The notes beneath the pieces are model-generated. The model saw only the letters and a list, made by a program, of their open reading frames with translations, was not told the DNA's origin and ran no database searches. The translations under genes were made by a program, and so were the position numbers. DNA of 64,000 nucleotides, taken from NCBI RefSeq assembly GCF_000716445.1, contig NZ_JNWK01000022.1, forward strand, positions 1 to 64,000, read 5' to 3'. Shown one piece after another: positions 49,004-57,822 of this stretch; the first letter of the stretch is position 1, and every line of letters starts with the position of its first letter. This DNA comes from Streptomyces wedmorensis. Lineage in GTDB: Bacteria; Actinomycetota; Actinomycetes; Streptomycetales; Streptomycetaceae.

Positions 49004-52000
49004 ACGCCAAGGGCCGAAGGGGCCGGACTCCTCGTCCGGCCACGGAACGAGGGCGGCGACCCATGGGGGACCGTCCAGTCGGTGACCGTGCCGGGGACCG
49101 GTGGTGCCGATATACCCGTCGCGGGCGTGAGGGCGTTGACCTGCTCCACCACGCGGCCGATCGGGATGCTCATGGCTCGGGAGCGTTCCAGGACGTCGAG
49201 CATGGTCAGGTCGCCTTCGAGCCACGGTGATTCGCCGTCCACCCCCCGCGACAGGAGACGGCGCTCGTCGCCGTTCAGGGCGCGATGGGCGAGAGTCGCG
49301 GGCGAACACCCCGTACCCAGGAAGAAGCCGAACGGCTTCAAGCTCTCGATCCGGTCGACGAGGTGCCTGCGCTGCTCGACGGAGGGGGCGTCCACGAGGA
49401 GGTCGACGGGGTGGGCGATCCCCTTCTGCCAGTGGGCCGCCCCCACCTCCGTGAAGAAGGCCGCGATCCTGTCCGACTCGGGGAGGACGTCTTCCTCGAC
49501 CTGGGGGATGTCGTTCCAGCGCGGTAGCGGCAGGCGGCTCGCGAGGTCCCGGACCGTGGCGAGAGCCTCGGACAGGGGCACGTCGTGGGTGGCCATGATC
49601 GGAAGAATCGCGGTGACGGCCGGATCCGGTTTTCCCGCTTCGGGTCCGCCGTCCACCGGTCCGTACGCGGCGCAGAGGTCGGCTGCGACCACGGTCGGGA
49701 ACATCTCCCGGAGCGCACCGATGTCCGCGATCTCGGGCACCTTCAATCCGGCGATGGCGAAGCGTCGTTGGGCGCGCACGGCCGCCGTGAGGGATTCACC
49801 GGCGAGCGCGGCCACGCGCAGTGGCCCCGCCCAGGACCCGTTGGGCGCGCCACGCCCGAAGATCAACATGTCGAGTCCGACGGGATCGGGGTACCCGCGA
49901 GGCGCGAACGCCTCCCGCGTGCCACCGAGGACGCCCAGCAAGGTGGTGCGCCACCGATGGTGCAAGGCGCCTTCGTGCAACCGCTCCTGCCCGAAAGGGC
50001 GAATGAGTTGGTGCTGGCTCAACGATGCCTGGTCGGGCGGGTGGCATCCCACCTTGCGCAGGGGGAAGGACGAGGCGGCCAGGCTGCGTTCCTCGTGCGT
50101 CGGGTGCAGGACTCCCACAGAGTCGTCGTCCAGCGAGTCGAAGATTCTCACCGCCAGCCTGGGCTCCTGGCCGGCGAGTTTCCACAGCCACCGCAGCGAC
50201 ACCTCCTCGAACGCGGCGACCGCCTCGGGCACGCCGGCCAGGACCCGGCGCGTCACCCCCTCCTCGTCGTAGCGCAGCAGACCGTTGCGGTCGACGGTGG
50301 GTACGGGCTGGTCCCGCTCGCGCAGGTTGAAGACGTAGCCGTGCACGTCGGGCGCGTTCTTGACCACGACGCCGTCGAGCAGCAGCTGGCCTCGGCCCTG
50401 GACGATCCACGCGTCGTCCCCGGCTCGGGCGGGCGCGGTGGTCCAGTGCTCCGAGGCCTGGAGCCGGCCCGGTGTCCATTCCTCCGACCGGATCGTCCCG
50501 CCCTCCCGGTCCAGCTCCACCGCCGTCACAGCGTGGTCGCTCACCCACAACAGGTTCCGCAGGGTCTCCACCAGGGACGGTGGGGTCTCGCCGTCGGCGT
50601 TGAGGTAGAGGCGGACGGTGGTGCCGCCGGTGGTGGGGGCGGTGGTGGTGTCGCGGATCTCGAGGAGGCCGGAGCCGGACTGGATGGTGGCCTGGAGGGG
50701 GGCTTCGGTGCGGGAGGGGTTGCCGTGGGGGTCGACGGCGGCGGTGGTGACGACGACTTCCTCGGCGAGCATGAAGTAGCTGAAGACGCCGATGCCGAAG
50801 CGGCTGTTGAAGGGAACGGGTTCGATGCCGGCGCGGCGCCAGTTGCGGCGCTCCTGGACGAAGTCGGGGTCCTGTTCGTAGCGCTTGCCGGCGCGGGCGA
50901 ACATGGAGGTGAGCTTCTTGCGGCTCATGCCGGTGCCGGTGTCGCGGCACTCGATGTAGGGGCGGTCCTCGTCGTCGTAGCCCTGGACGAAGGTGATGTC
51001 CGGTTCGCGGTCGGTGGCCCCGCACTTGCCGAGCTTTTCGCCGTAGGCAGCGCGGAGCTGGCGGTGGCGGCAGGCGTCGAGGGCGTTCTGGTAGAGCTCG
51101 CGGACGGCGAGCATCTTGTCGCCGTAGAGCTGGGTGCCCATGAGGAGGGGGCGGATCTCGTCCTCGGCGAGGCGGAAGCGCTCCAGGGGCTTGGTGTACT
51201 GCTGCTCCAGGGGCTCCAGGAACTCGGTGGTGACCTTGCGGGGGATGCCGCGCAGCAGGTCGGGGGCGGTGGTGCGGGCCTCCTTCCAGCTCTTGTGGAG
51301 GGCGCGGACCGAGGCGTCGGCGATCGCGGCGAGTTCTTCCAGGGCCGCGTGGAGCGCGGGGTGGGGACAGTGGAAGTTGACGGCGAGGTCGTAGGCGCCG
51401 TCGGTGCCGTTCGTCGGGGGTTCGGCGAGGGGGTGGAGACGGTACTCGGCGAGGGCCGCGACGACTTCGGAGGGCACCAGGCGGCGGTGGGCGGAGCCGA
51501 GGTGGTCGACGAGGGCGCTGGACATGCGGCGGGGGTCGGCGGCGAGGAGGGAGGCGAGCCAGACGAGGTAGGCGAGGTCGCGGGCGCGCCAGGTGTTGCC
51601 GGACACGGCCGGGTGTTCGCTCCAGCGGGGCTCGCCGGTGTGGTTGATGCGGGGGCTGCTGCCCGGGGCGACGGTGACGTGGGCGAGGACCTGGCGGATC
51701 TGGCGGTCGATCAGGACGCGGTTCTGCGGGGAGGGTTCGCCGGGACCACCGGCGGCGACGGCCGTGACCACGCGGTCGATGAGGTGGTCGATCGCCGCGT
51801 AGTCGCCCGTGCCGTCCCACAGGAGGTCCCAGTCGGCGATGAAGCGGTGCCGGAGCCAGTGGTCGGCGGCGGTGGCCGGTGCGGGGAGGTGGCGCCGGCG
51901 GAGGGTCTCGGCCGTCTGGCCGACCTGGGAGTGGGCGCGTGAGACGTCGCGTGCGGCGTCGCACACCAGGCGGTCGTGGGAGGTGGTCACGGTACGGCCG

Positions 52001-53178
52001 CGGCCGTCCTCGCTGCGGTCGATCCGGTCCGGACGCAGCGCCGCCAGTTCGCTCAGGGCGACGGCGACGACGCCCTCGTGGAGGAGGGGAGCGGCGAGCA
52101 GGGCCGCGGTCTCGGCGGGGGAGAGGAGTTCGCGACCGGTGAGTGCGGCGGATTCGACGAGGTGGCCGAGGCGCTCCACGACGCGGATCGGGTAGCCGGG
52201 ATCGCTCCAGGGGGTGGCGAGGGCCGAGTCCGTGCCGAGACGGCTCTTGGCCACTTCGCGGGCCAGGTCGGCCAGCCGGTCCTTGACCCGTTCGTGGACG
52301 GCGGGCTGCGAGGTGTGCCGCCAGAGGACGGAGGCGTCGACCGCCTCGGTCCAGAGTTCGGTCTCCTCGGAGCCCTCGCAGAGGACCAGCCGGGCGGCGA
52401 GCTCCTCCGCGCACTGGAACTCGACGGTCGGCGGGGGTTCCGTGAGGAGGGAGGTGAGCCGGTGGACCCGGGCGCGTACGAACGCGTGGACCTTCTCGAA
52501 CGTCCGGGGCGGGCTCTGCGGGGAGAGGGCCTCCGACAGGGCGATGCCGAAGAAGCTGCCCTTCTCGGGGTCGGCGTAGGCGGGTTGCCCGGGGCCGCTG
52601 CCGCGCAGCCAGGCCACGTTCTCGTACGAGGAGTCCACGAGGCGCGTCAGACGCGGCTGCGTGGCGGACGACGGCTGGTCGCTGCGGCACGTGTCGAGGC
52701 AGACGACGACGGTGACGCCCTCGGGTATCGCGCCGAGGAGGACGTCGGGCGCGGTCTCGAGGATCGTCTGCGCGATCAGGGAGCCGTCGGCTCGGGGGCG
52801 GGCGTCGGAGGTGAGGAGGTACTCGCGTTCGCCGACGGTCACGCCGTGGGCGGAGACGTACAGGAACGCCGTGTCCCCGGCCGTGCAGGAGAGGAGGAAC
52901 TCCTCGACGGCGCTGACGATCGAGCCCACGCCCGTGTCCTGCCGCTCGGGGCGGGGGTGGCCGGGGTGGAGGGCGGCGACCGTGTAGCCGGACGCGGCGA
53001 GGGCGGTGCCGACGAGTTCGACGTCCCGGTCGACGAAGCCGAGCGGGGGGAAGCGCCGGGAGAGGGCCTCGTCGCGTTCCAGGAAGTCGGTCCGGCCCAC
53101 TCCGATGAGCAGGGCCCGCCGTCTGCCGGTGACCTGCTCCTCGGTCGTGTCCGCCGACGTGTCCGTCGTCGCGCTCAC
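49000..53178 (-). CDS. Caspase-like protease fused to HSP90-type ATPase
   Basis: A 1392-aa protein starting at GTG 53178. Residues about 20-260 are a caspase (peptidase C14-like) domain with the catalytic dyad H111 (YVSAHGVTVGE) and C164 (VCLDTCRSD). Residues about 260-660 are helical and unassigned. Residues about 675-1000 form a GHKL ATPase like HSP90: ELYQNALDACRH near 694, DTGTGMSRKKL near 744 and FGIGVFSYF near 793, so all three ATP motifs are kept. The C-terminus (about 1150-1380) has winged-helix-like modules. The end is probably displaced by a frameshift. Such multidomain proteins are predicted conflict or cell-death devices. Confidence 0.85.
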   Translation of the reverse strand: MSATTDTSADTTEEQVTGRRRALLIGVGRTDFLERDEALSRRFPPLGFVDRDVELVGTALAASGYTVAALHPGHPRPERQDTGVGSIVSAVEEFLLSCTAGDTAFLYVSAHGVTVGEREYLLTSDARPRADGSLIAQTILETAPDVLLGAIPEGVTVVVCLDTCRSDQPSSATQPRLTRLVDSSYENVAWLRGSGPGQPAYADPEKGSFFGIALSEALSPQSPPRTFEKVHAFVRARVHRLTSLLTEPPPTVEFQCAEELAARLVLCEGSEETELWTEAVDASVLWRHTSQPAVHERVKDRLADLAREVAKSRLGTDSALATPWSDPGYPIRVVERLGHLVESAALTGRELLSPAETAALLAAPLLHEGVVAVALSELAALRPDRIDRSEDGRGRTVTTSHDRLVCDAARDVSRAHSQVGQTAETLRRRHLPAPATAADHWLRHRFIADWDLLWDGTGDYAAIDHLIDRVVTAVAAGGPGEPSPQNRVLIDRQIRQVLAHVTVAPGSSPRINHTGEPRWSEHPAVSGNTWRARDLAYLVWLASLLAADPRRMSSALVDHLGSAHRRLVPSEVVAALAEYRLHPLAEPPTNGTDGAYDLAVNFHCPHPALHAALEELAAIADASVRALHKSWKEARTTAPDLLRGIPRKVTTEFLEPLEQQYTKPLERFRLAEDEIRPLLMGTQLYGDKMLAVRELYQNALDACRHRQLRAAYGEKLGKCGATDREPDITFVQGYDDEDRPYIECRDTGTGMSRKKLTSMFARAGKRYEQDPDFVQERRNWRRAGIEPVPFNSRFGIGVFSYFMLAEEVVVTTAAVDPHGNPSRTEAPLQATIQSGSGLLEIRDTTTAPTTGGTTVRLYLNADGETPPSLVETLRNLLWVSDHAVTAVELDREGGTIRSEEWTPGRLQASEHWTTAPARAGDDAWIVQGRGQLLLDGVVVKNAPDVHGYVFNLRERDQPVPTVDRNGLLRYDEEGVTRRVLAGVPEAVAAFEEVSLRWLWKLAGQEPRLAVRIFDSLDDDSVGVLHPTHEERSLAASSFPLRKVGCHPPDQASLSQHQLIRPFGQERLHEGALHHRWRTTLLGVLGGTREAFAPRGYPDPVGLDMLIFGRGAPNGSWAGPLRVAALAGESLTAAVRAQRRFAIAGLKVPEIADIGALREMFPTVVAADLCAAYGPVDGGPEAGKPDPAVTAILPIMATHDVPLSEALATVRDLASRLPLPRWNDIPQVEEDVLPESDRIAAFFTEVGAAHWQKGIAHPVDLLVDAPSVEQRRHLVDRIESLKPFGFFLGTGCSPATLAHRALNGDERRLLSRGVDGESPWLEGDLTMLDVLERSRAMSIPIGRVVEQVNALTPATGISAPPVPGTVTDWTVPHGSPPSFRGRTRSPAPSALGV
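49065..49069. other. Probable frameshift site (G5 run)
   Basis: The run of five G (C on the coding strand). With one more base the caspase frame continues as TVPPWVAALVPWPDEESGPF and joins the downstream 325-aa frame, giving one 1717-aa protein. Without it the frame ends in a Ser/Arg/Pro-rich tail typical of out-of-frame reading. Could be an assembly error, a true mutation or phase variation. Confidence 0.65.
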
Positions 53179-53267
53179 CCTTACCCCCGACTCCCCTGTG
53201 CGGCCCCGCCCTGGACGTCCATGATTCCAGAACGCGCGTGCCGCCCAGGGGCCGTTGAGGAGGTCGG

Positions 53268-54395
53268 TCAGGCGGCGGGCGCCGGTTCGCGGAAGTGGGG
53301 GATGACCTTGGTGCCCCACTGGCGGATGGTCTCCAGGCAGACGTCCTGCGGGACGGTTCCCATCTGGATCAGGCACATGACCTCGTCGACGCCGATCTCC
53401 CGGAGCCGTTCGACGTAGGCGATCGCGGTGTCGGCGTCGCCGTATGCGTGGTCGGTGTCGTACGTGCCGGTGTCGACCGGGCGGGCGGGGACGTCCGCCT
53501 CGTGGAGGCGGGCGACGAGGGCCTCCCGTTCGCGGGAGAGCGCGCCCGCGTGGTCCTCGTCCTCGGCGTATCCGGTGGGGGCGGGTGCGCCTCCGTACCA
53601 GTGGGCGATCGACTCGGCGAAGAAGCGCTGCCCGCGGGTGCCGAGCCGGAGGGCGCGGTCGGCGTCGTCGAGGACGGTCGTCGGGCAGAGGACGGAGAAG
53701 TGGTCGTTGACCTCCGTGGACACGAACCGGGAGCCGTCGCGTGCGGCGATGGCCTCGTCGTACACCGCTCGCATCGCGCGGACGTCGTCGGCGCCGGCGA
53801 AGCCCATGACCAGGGCGCCGATGCCGAGTTCGGCGGCCTGGCGGAGCGATTCGTGCTGCGAACAGGCCATGAAGAGGGGCGGGTGCGGGCGCTGGACGGG
53901 GCGGGGCAGGACGGCGCCGGGGCCGATGTCGAGGGAGCCGTGCCACTCGAACTCCGGCTCGCGCCAGGCGGCGGCGAAGATCCGCAGGGCCTCCTCCGTC
54001 TGCGGGCGGGTGTCGTCGGGGCGCACCCCGAACATCCGCATCTCCTGGCGGGTCGCGCCCCGGCCGGCGCCGATGTCGACGCGGCCGCCGGAGAGCACGT
54101 CGAGCATGGCGGCCCGTTCGGCGACGCGGACGGGGTGCTGGTAGCCGAAGGGCATGGTGACCACGCCGTGGCCGACGCGGAGGGTGCGGGTGCGGGCGGC
54201 CACCCAGGTCAGGAAGATCTCGGAGGCGCTCATGTGGGCGTACTGGGTGAGGGAGTGGTGCTCGACCGCCCAGATCCGGTCGAAGCCCATCTCCTCGGCG
54301 AGGACGGCCTGTTCGACGCAGTCGTGGAGGACGCGGTGCTCGCGGTCGGGGGTGGGGTCGACGAGCTGTGCTTCGAAGATCATGGAGAACTTCAA
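53268..54395 (-). CDS. LLM class flavin-dependent oxidoreductase
   Basis: A 375-aa luciferase-like monooxygenase family protein. It starts KFSMIFEAQLVD and has FDRIWAVEHHSL, the flavin-site segment VRVAERAAMLDVLSGGRVDIGAGRG and PPLFMACSQHESLRQAAELG. It probably uses FMNH2 or F420; the substrate is unknown. The start is TTG at 54395, supported by GGGAGGAG 6 nt upstream; the ATG four codons later lacks a site. Divergent from a PadR regulator. The caspase operon starts 89 bp downstream. Confidence 0.9.
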   Translation of the reverse strand: MKFSMIFEAQLVDPTPDREHRVLHDCVEQAVLAEEMGFDRIWAVEHHSLTQYAHMSASEIFLTWVAARTRTLRVGHGVVTMPFGYQHPVRVAERAAMLDVLSGGRVDIGAGRGATRQEMRMFGVRPDDTRPQTEEALRIFAAAWREPEFEWHGSLDIGPGAVLPRPVQRPHPPLFMACSQHESLRQAAELGIGALVMGFAGADDVRAMRAVYDEAIAARDGSRFVSTEVNDHFSVLCPTTVLDDADRALRLGTRGQRFFAESIAHWYGGAPAPTGYAEDEDHAGALSREREALVARLHEADVPARPVDTGTYDTDHAYGDADTAIAYVERLREIGVDEVMCLIQMGTVPQDVCLETIRQWGTKVIPHFREPAPAA

Positions 54396-54466
54396 CGGGA
54401 GCTCCTCCCAGGAAGGCCAGGCGACTATGCCTAATCGAAATACTTCTAGCAGGCACAGGTGGAGGA

Positions 54467-55075
54467 GTGAAGGGCCGTAGACTGCCGTCCGTGGCGGACG
54501 AAGAGACCGTGCCGGGCCTTCCGGCGACCGGCTGGGCGGTGCTCGGACTGCTGTCGTTCGGGCGGGAGTTGTCCGGCTACGACGTCAAGAAGTGGGCGGA
54601 CCGGTCGCTGGGCCTCTTCTACTGGAGCCCGTCCTTCAGCCAGGTCTACAGCGAGCTGAAACGACTGGAGAACGGCGGCTACGCGACATCGCGCCTCGTC
54701 GCCCCCGAATCCGGCAGCCGCGACAAGCGCGCCTACCGCATCACCGACGAGGGACTCGCGGCCGTCACCGCCTGGGCCCGCGAGGCGCCCCTCGATCCGC
54801 CGGTCCTCAAGCACGGGCCGATGCTGCGGCTCTGGCTCGGCCACCTCCTCGAACCCGACCGGATGCGGGAGATCCTCGCCGGGCACCGGGAGTACGCCGA
54901 GGGCATGCGGCAGCGCGCCGAGACGGACGCGGCGGACGCGGGCGCCGACGAGGCGTGGGCCTTTCCCCGGCTCACCCTCACCTGGGCCGAGCGGTACTAC
55001 GCGGCCGAGCGCGACCTGGCCGACGCCATGCTCGCGGACATCGAGGAGTGGGAGAGGGAACGTCCATGGCACTGA
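54467..55075 (+). CDS. PadR family transcriptional regulator
   Basis: A 202-aa regulator. The N-terminal winged helix reads ATGWAVLGLLSFGRELSGYDVKKW with YSELKRLENGGYATSRL and KRAYRITDEGLAAV; the C-terminal helical part (Vir_act_alpha_C) carries the dimerisation coiled coil. GTG 54467 or GTG 54491 may be the start; neither has an ideally spaced site. Divergent from the LLM oxidoreductase gene by 71 bp, a usual layout for local control. The VWA gene overlaps its end by 10 nt. Confidence 0.9.
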   Translation: MKGRRLPSVADEETVPGLPATGWAVLGLLSFGRELSGYDVKKWADRSLGLFYWSPSFSQVYSELKRLENGGYATSRLVAPESGSRDKRAYRITDEGLAAVTAWAREAPLDPPVLKHGPMLRLWLGHLLEPDRMREILAGHREYAEGMRQRAETDAADAGADEAWAFPRLTLTWAERYYAAERDLADAMLADIEEWERERPWH

Positions 55076-55785
55076 GCCTGCGGAAGGTCGAGGAGACCGC
55101 GCCCGCGCTGGTCAGTCTCTACAAATCGGCGGGGGCCTCGCTCCAGCGGCACGGGATCAGCGGGCAGCGCGTCGCGGTCTACCTCGTGGTCGACTACTCG
55201 GGGTCGATGAAGCCGTACTACAACAACGGGAGCGTCCAGGCGCTGGCGGACCGGGTGCTGGGGCTCTCCGCGCACTTCGACGACGACGGCCGGGTGCCGG
55301 TGGTGTTCTTCTCCACCGACATCGACGCCGAGACCGACATCCGGCTGGACGACCACGCGGGCAGGATCGACCGGATCGTCGCCGGGCTCGGCCACATGGG
55401 CAAGACGAGCTACCACCTCGCCATGGACGCCGTCATCGACCACTACCTGGACAGCGGCTCCACCGCCCCCGCGCTCGTCGTCTTCCAGACCGACGGGGGG
55501 CCGATCAACAAGCTGGCGGCCGAGCGGTACGTCTGCAAGGCGGCCCGGCTGCCGATCTTCTGGCAGTTCATCGGCTTCGGCGACCCCGCGAGCCGGCAGT
55601 TCGAGTTCCTGCGCCGGCTCGACGAGCTGGCCGTGCCGACGAAACGACCCGTCGACAACGCGGGCTTCTTCCACGCGGGGCAGGACCCCAACCGCGTCCC
55701 GGACGCGGAGCTGTACGACAGGATCGTCTCCGAGTTCCCCGCCTGGCTCGCCGCGGCCCGGGCCCAGGGCATCGTCCGGTCCTGA
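55066..55785 (+). CDS. VWA domain protein (TerY-like)
   Basis: A 239-aa von Willebrand A domain protein. The metal site (MIDAS) is present: VVDYSGSMKPYY, then KTSYHLAMD and FQTDGGP. The protein is cytoplasmic, with no signal peptide or membrane helix. Similar proteins accompany tellurite-resistance gene clusters, but none is visible here. Starts within the PadR gene end (10-nt overlap) with GAGAGGGAA upstream. Confidence 0.88.
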   Translation: MALSLRKVEETAPALVSLYKSAGASLQRHGISGQRVAVYLVVDYSGSMKPYYNNGSVQALADRVLGLSAHFDDDGRVPVVFFSTDIDAETDIRLDDHAGRIDRIVAGLGHMGKTSYHLAMDAVIDHYLDSGSTAPALVVFQTDGGPINKLAAERYVCKAARLPIFWQFIGFGDPASRQFEFLRRLDELAVPTKRPVDNAGFFHAGQDPNRVPDAELYDRIVSEFPAWLAAARAQGIVRS

Positions 55786-55876
55786 ACCGGCCGGCCGCGT
55801 ACGGGCGGACGTCGTGAGCGGCCGGTCTGCGGTACGGGCCGGTCGCGAGCTCCCGGTCACGAGCACGAGCCCCCGG

Positions 55877-56503
55877 TCACGAGCCCCCGGTCGTGCGGCG
55901 CTGCGTCACGCGGCCGACGCCGCTCCCACCTCCTCGCCGAGGCGCGAACTGCTCCTCGGTGAGGGTGACGTCGAGGGCGCCCAGGTTCTCCAGGAGGTGG
56001 GCGGCCGAGGACGTGCCGGGGATCGGGAGGATGTGCGGGGCCCGGTGGAGGAGCCAGGCCAGGGCCGTCTGGGATGGGGTGGCGCCGACTTCGCGGGCGG
56101 CCCGGGCCACCGGGCCGTCCGGCCCCGCGTGACCGCCCATGGCGACCGGGAAGAACGGCACGAAGGCGATGCCGCGTCCGGCGGTGTGCTCGACCACGGC
56201 CTCGTGGTCGCGGGTGGCGAGGTTGTAGAGGTTCTGGACGGCCGCGATCGGCGCGACGGCCTCGGCCTCCTCCAGCTGGGCGACCGTCGCCTCCGAGAGG
56301 CCGATGTGCCGGGCCTTGCCCTCCTCCTGGAGCCGCCGCAGGGCGCCCACCTGCTCGGCGACCGGGAAGTTCTCGTCGAGGCGGTGCAGGTGGAGGAGGT
56401 CGATGCGCTCGGTACGGAGCCGGCGCAGGCTCAGCTCGGCCTGCCGGCACAGGTAGGCGGGGTGGCCGAGCGGCACCCAGTCGGTGGGGGACGGCCGGAC
56501 CAC
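55877..56503 (-). pseudogene. Aldo/keto reductase remnant, 5' end deleted
   Basis: The C-terminal two thirds (about 209 codons) of an aldo/keto reductase. It opens in VVRPSPTDWVPLGHPAYL, which in intact enzymes follows the catalytic Lys strand, and continues with LRRLRTERIDLLHLHRLD, GLSEATVAQLEEAEA and LPIPGTSSAAHLLENLGAL. The catalytic Asp, Tyr and Lys and any start codon with a ribosome-binding site are absent. The 3' end (PRRGGGSGVGRVTQRR) is also unusual. The deletion joins it to a MerR remnant on the other strand. Confidence 0.8.
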
Positions 56504-56638
56504 GCCCACCTCAGCCCGCTGCTCGTCGCCCGACTCGACGCCATCGACGAGGAGATCCACGGCCTCCAGGGCACCCGCTCCTCCCTCGCCGCGCTCGTGG
56601 CGGCGACCGAGGGAAGGCAACTGGCCGCCGGCGACTGA
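56504..56638 (+). pseudogene. MerR family regulator remnant, C-terminus only
   Basis: The last 44 codons of a MerR-type regulator: HLSPLLVARLDAIDEEIHGL and TRSSLAALVAATEG, the dimerisation coiled coil. The whole DNA-binding domain is missing. It abuts the aldo/keto reductase remnant head to head; intact genomes often carry the two genes divergently, so one deletion across the shared promoter explains both. Confidence 0.7.
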
Positions 56639-56689
56639 GGGATGGGAATCCGGTGGCCCGCCGTCGCGGACGCGGGCGATCATGAGGCC

Positions 56690-57070
56690 ATGACTTCTCT
56701 CGTGCGACACGTGACCATCGACTGCGCCGACGCCTACGCCCTGGCGACCTTCTGGGCCGGCGTCCTCGACTCCAAGGTCTCCGACGACGACCAGCCGGGT
56801 GACGAGGAGGCGCTCGTCGAGTCGGCCGGCGCGGGCCTCCTCTTCATCCAGGTGCCCGAGCCGAAGGCGGTGAAGAACCGTGTCCACCTCGACCTCCAGC
56901 CGCAGGACCGCACCCGCGACGAGGAGGTCGAGCGGCTGATCGGCCTCGGCGCGACGCTGATCGACGACCGCAGGAACCCGGACGGCACCGGCTGGGCGAC
57001 CATGGCCGACCCCGAGGGCAACGAGTTCTGCGTCGAGCGCAGCGAGGCCGAGCGCGCCGCGACCTCCTGA
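56690..57070 (+). CDS. VOC (glyoxalase-like) family protein
   Basis: A 126-aa vicinal oxygen chelate fold protein: VRHVTIDCADAYALATFW at the start, NRVHLDLQPQDRTRDEEVERLI in the middle and the C-terminal DPEGNEFCVER metal-ligand strand. The function may be an antibiotic-binding or isomerase-type protein; no substrate can be named. ATG at 56690. Confidence 0.88.
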   Translation: MTSLVRHVTIDCADAYALATFWAGVLDSKVSDDDQPGDEEALVESAGAGLLFIQVPEPKAVKNRVHLDLQPQDRTRDEEVERLIGLGATLIDDRRNPDGTGWATMADPEGNEFCVERSEAERAATS

Positions 57071-57140
57071 CGCGACCGGCCGCAGGCCCTCCGGAGTAAT
57101 CCGGACAGAAGGTGTCGGGTATCCGGTGTTTCCTGGAGTC

Positions 57141-57650
57141 ATGGGAGACACCGGAACCACCTGGTCGGCCTTCGAGGCCGCGGAACCCGAGTTCGCCGCG
57201 ACCGTGCGGGAGCGCTTCGGGCAGTACACGCACCACGCCCTCGCCACCGTACGGAAGGACGGTGCGCCCCGGCTCAGCGGCGTCGAGGCGGGCTTCCGCT
57301 TCGGCGAGCTGTGGCTCGGCATGATGCCGAACTCCCGCAAGGCCCTCGACCTGCGCCGCGACCCCCGTTTCGCGCTCCTCGCCAACCTGGGCCCCGGCAC
57401 CGACATGGGCGGCGGGGACGTGCGCGTCTCAGGGCGCGCGGTCGAGGTCACCGACCCGGAGACCGTCGGGCGGTACGCGGCCGAGGTGGGCGGGCCCCAG
57501 CCCTTCCACCTCTTCCGGGTGGAACCGACCGAGGTCGTACGGACCTGGGTGGACGGCGAGGAGATCGTCTTCCGCACCTGGGCCCCGGGCCGTCCGGCCC
57601 GGACGATCCGGCGCGGCAACGACGACAGCCCACCGCGCGAGGACGTCTGA
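57141..57650 (+). CDS. Pyridoxamine 5'-phosphate oxidase family protein
   Basis: A 169-aa FMN-binding split-barrel protein: HALATVRKDGAPRLSGVEAGF, LWLGMMPNSRKALDLRRDPRFALL and FHLFRVEPTEVVRTWV. Members bind FMN or F420; the true substrate is unknown. ATG 57141 with GGAG just upstream. Confidence 0.88.
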   Translation: MGDTGTTWSAFEAAEPEFAATVRERFGQYTHHALATVRKDGAPRLSGVEAGFRFGELWLGMMPNSRKALDLRRDPRFALLANLGPGTDMGGGDVRVSGRAVEVTDPETVGRYAAEVGGPQPFHLFRVEPTEVVRTWVDGEEIVFRTWAPGRPARTIRRGNDDSPPREDV

Positions 57651-57663
57651 GGCGCGATCGGGC

Positions 57664-57705
57664 GGCCGGGTCGAGCGACCGTGCGGCCGGGTCGAGCGAC
57701 CGTGC
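57664..57705 (+). repeat. Two perfect 21-bp direct repeats
   Basis: GGCCGGGTCGAGCGACCGTGC occurs twice in tandem (57664-57684 and 57685-57705) in the gap before the TetR gene. Each unit contains the short inverted repeat GGTCGAGCGACC with mismatches. It might be an operator or a simple duplication. Confidence 0.7.
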
Positions 57706-57822
57706 GTCCGGGCCGCATGGCCGGGCGTCCGGGAGCCCGGGCCGCACGGCCGGGGCGACGGTCCGCTCGGCCGGTGCGACGGTCTGCTCCGCGGTGGGCG
57801 CGCGGGGGACCAGAATGGGCAC

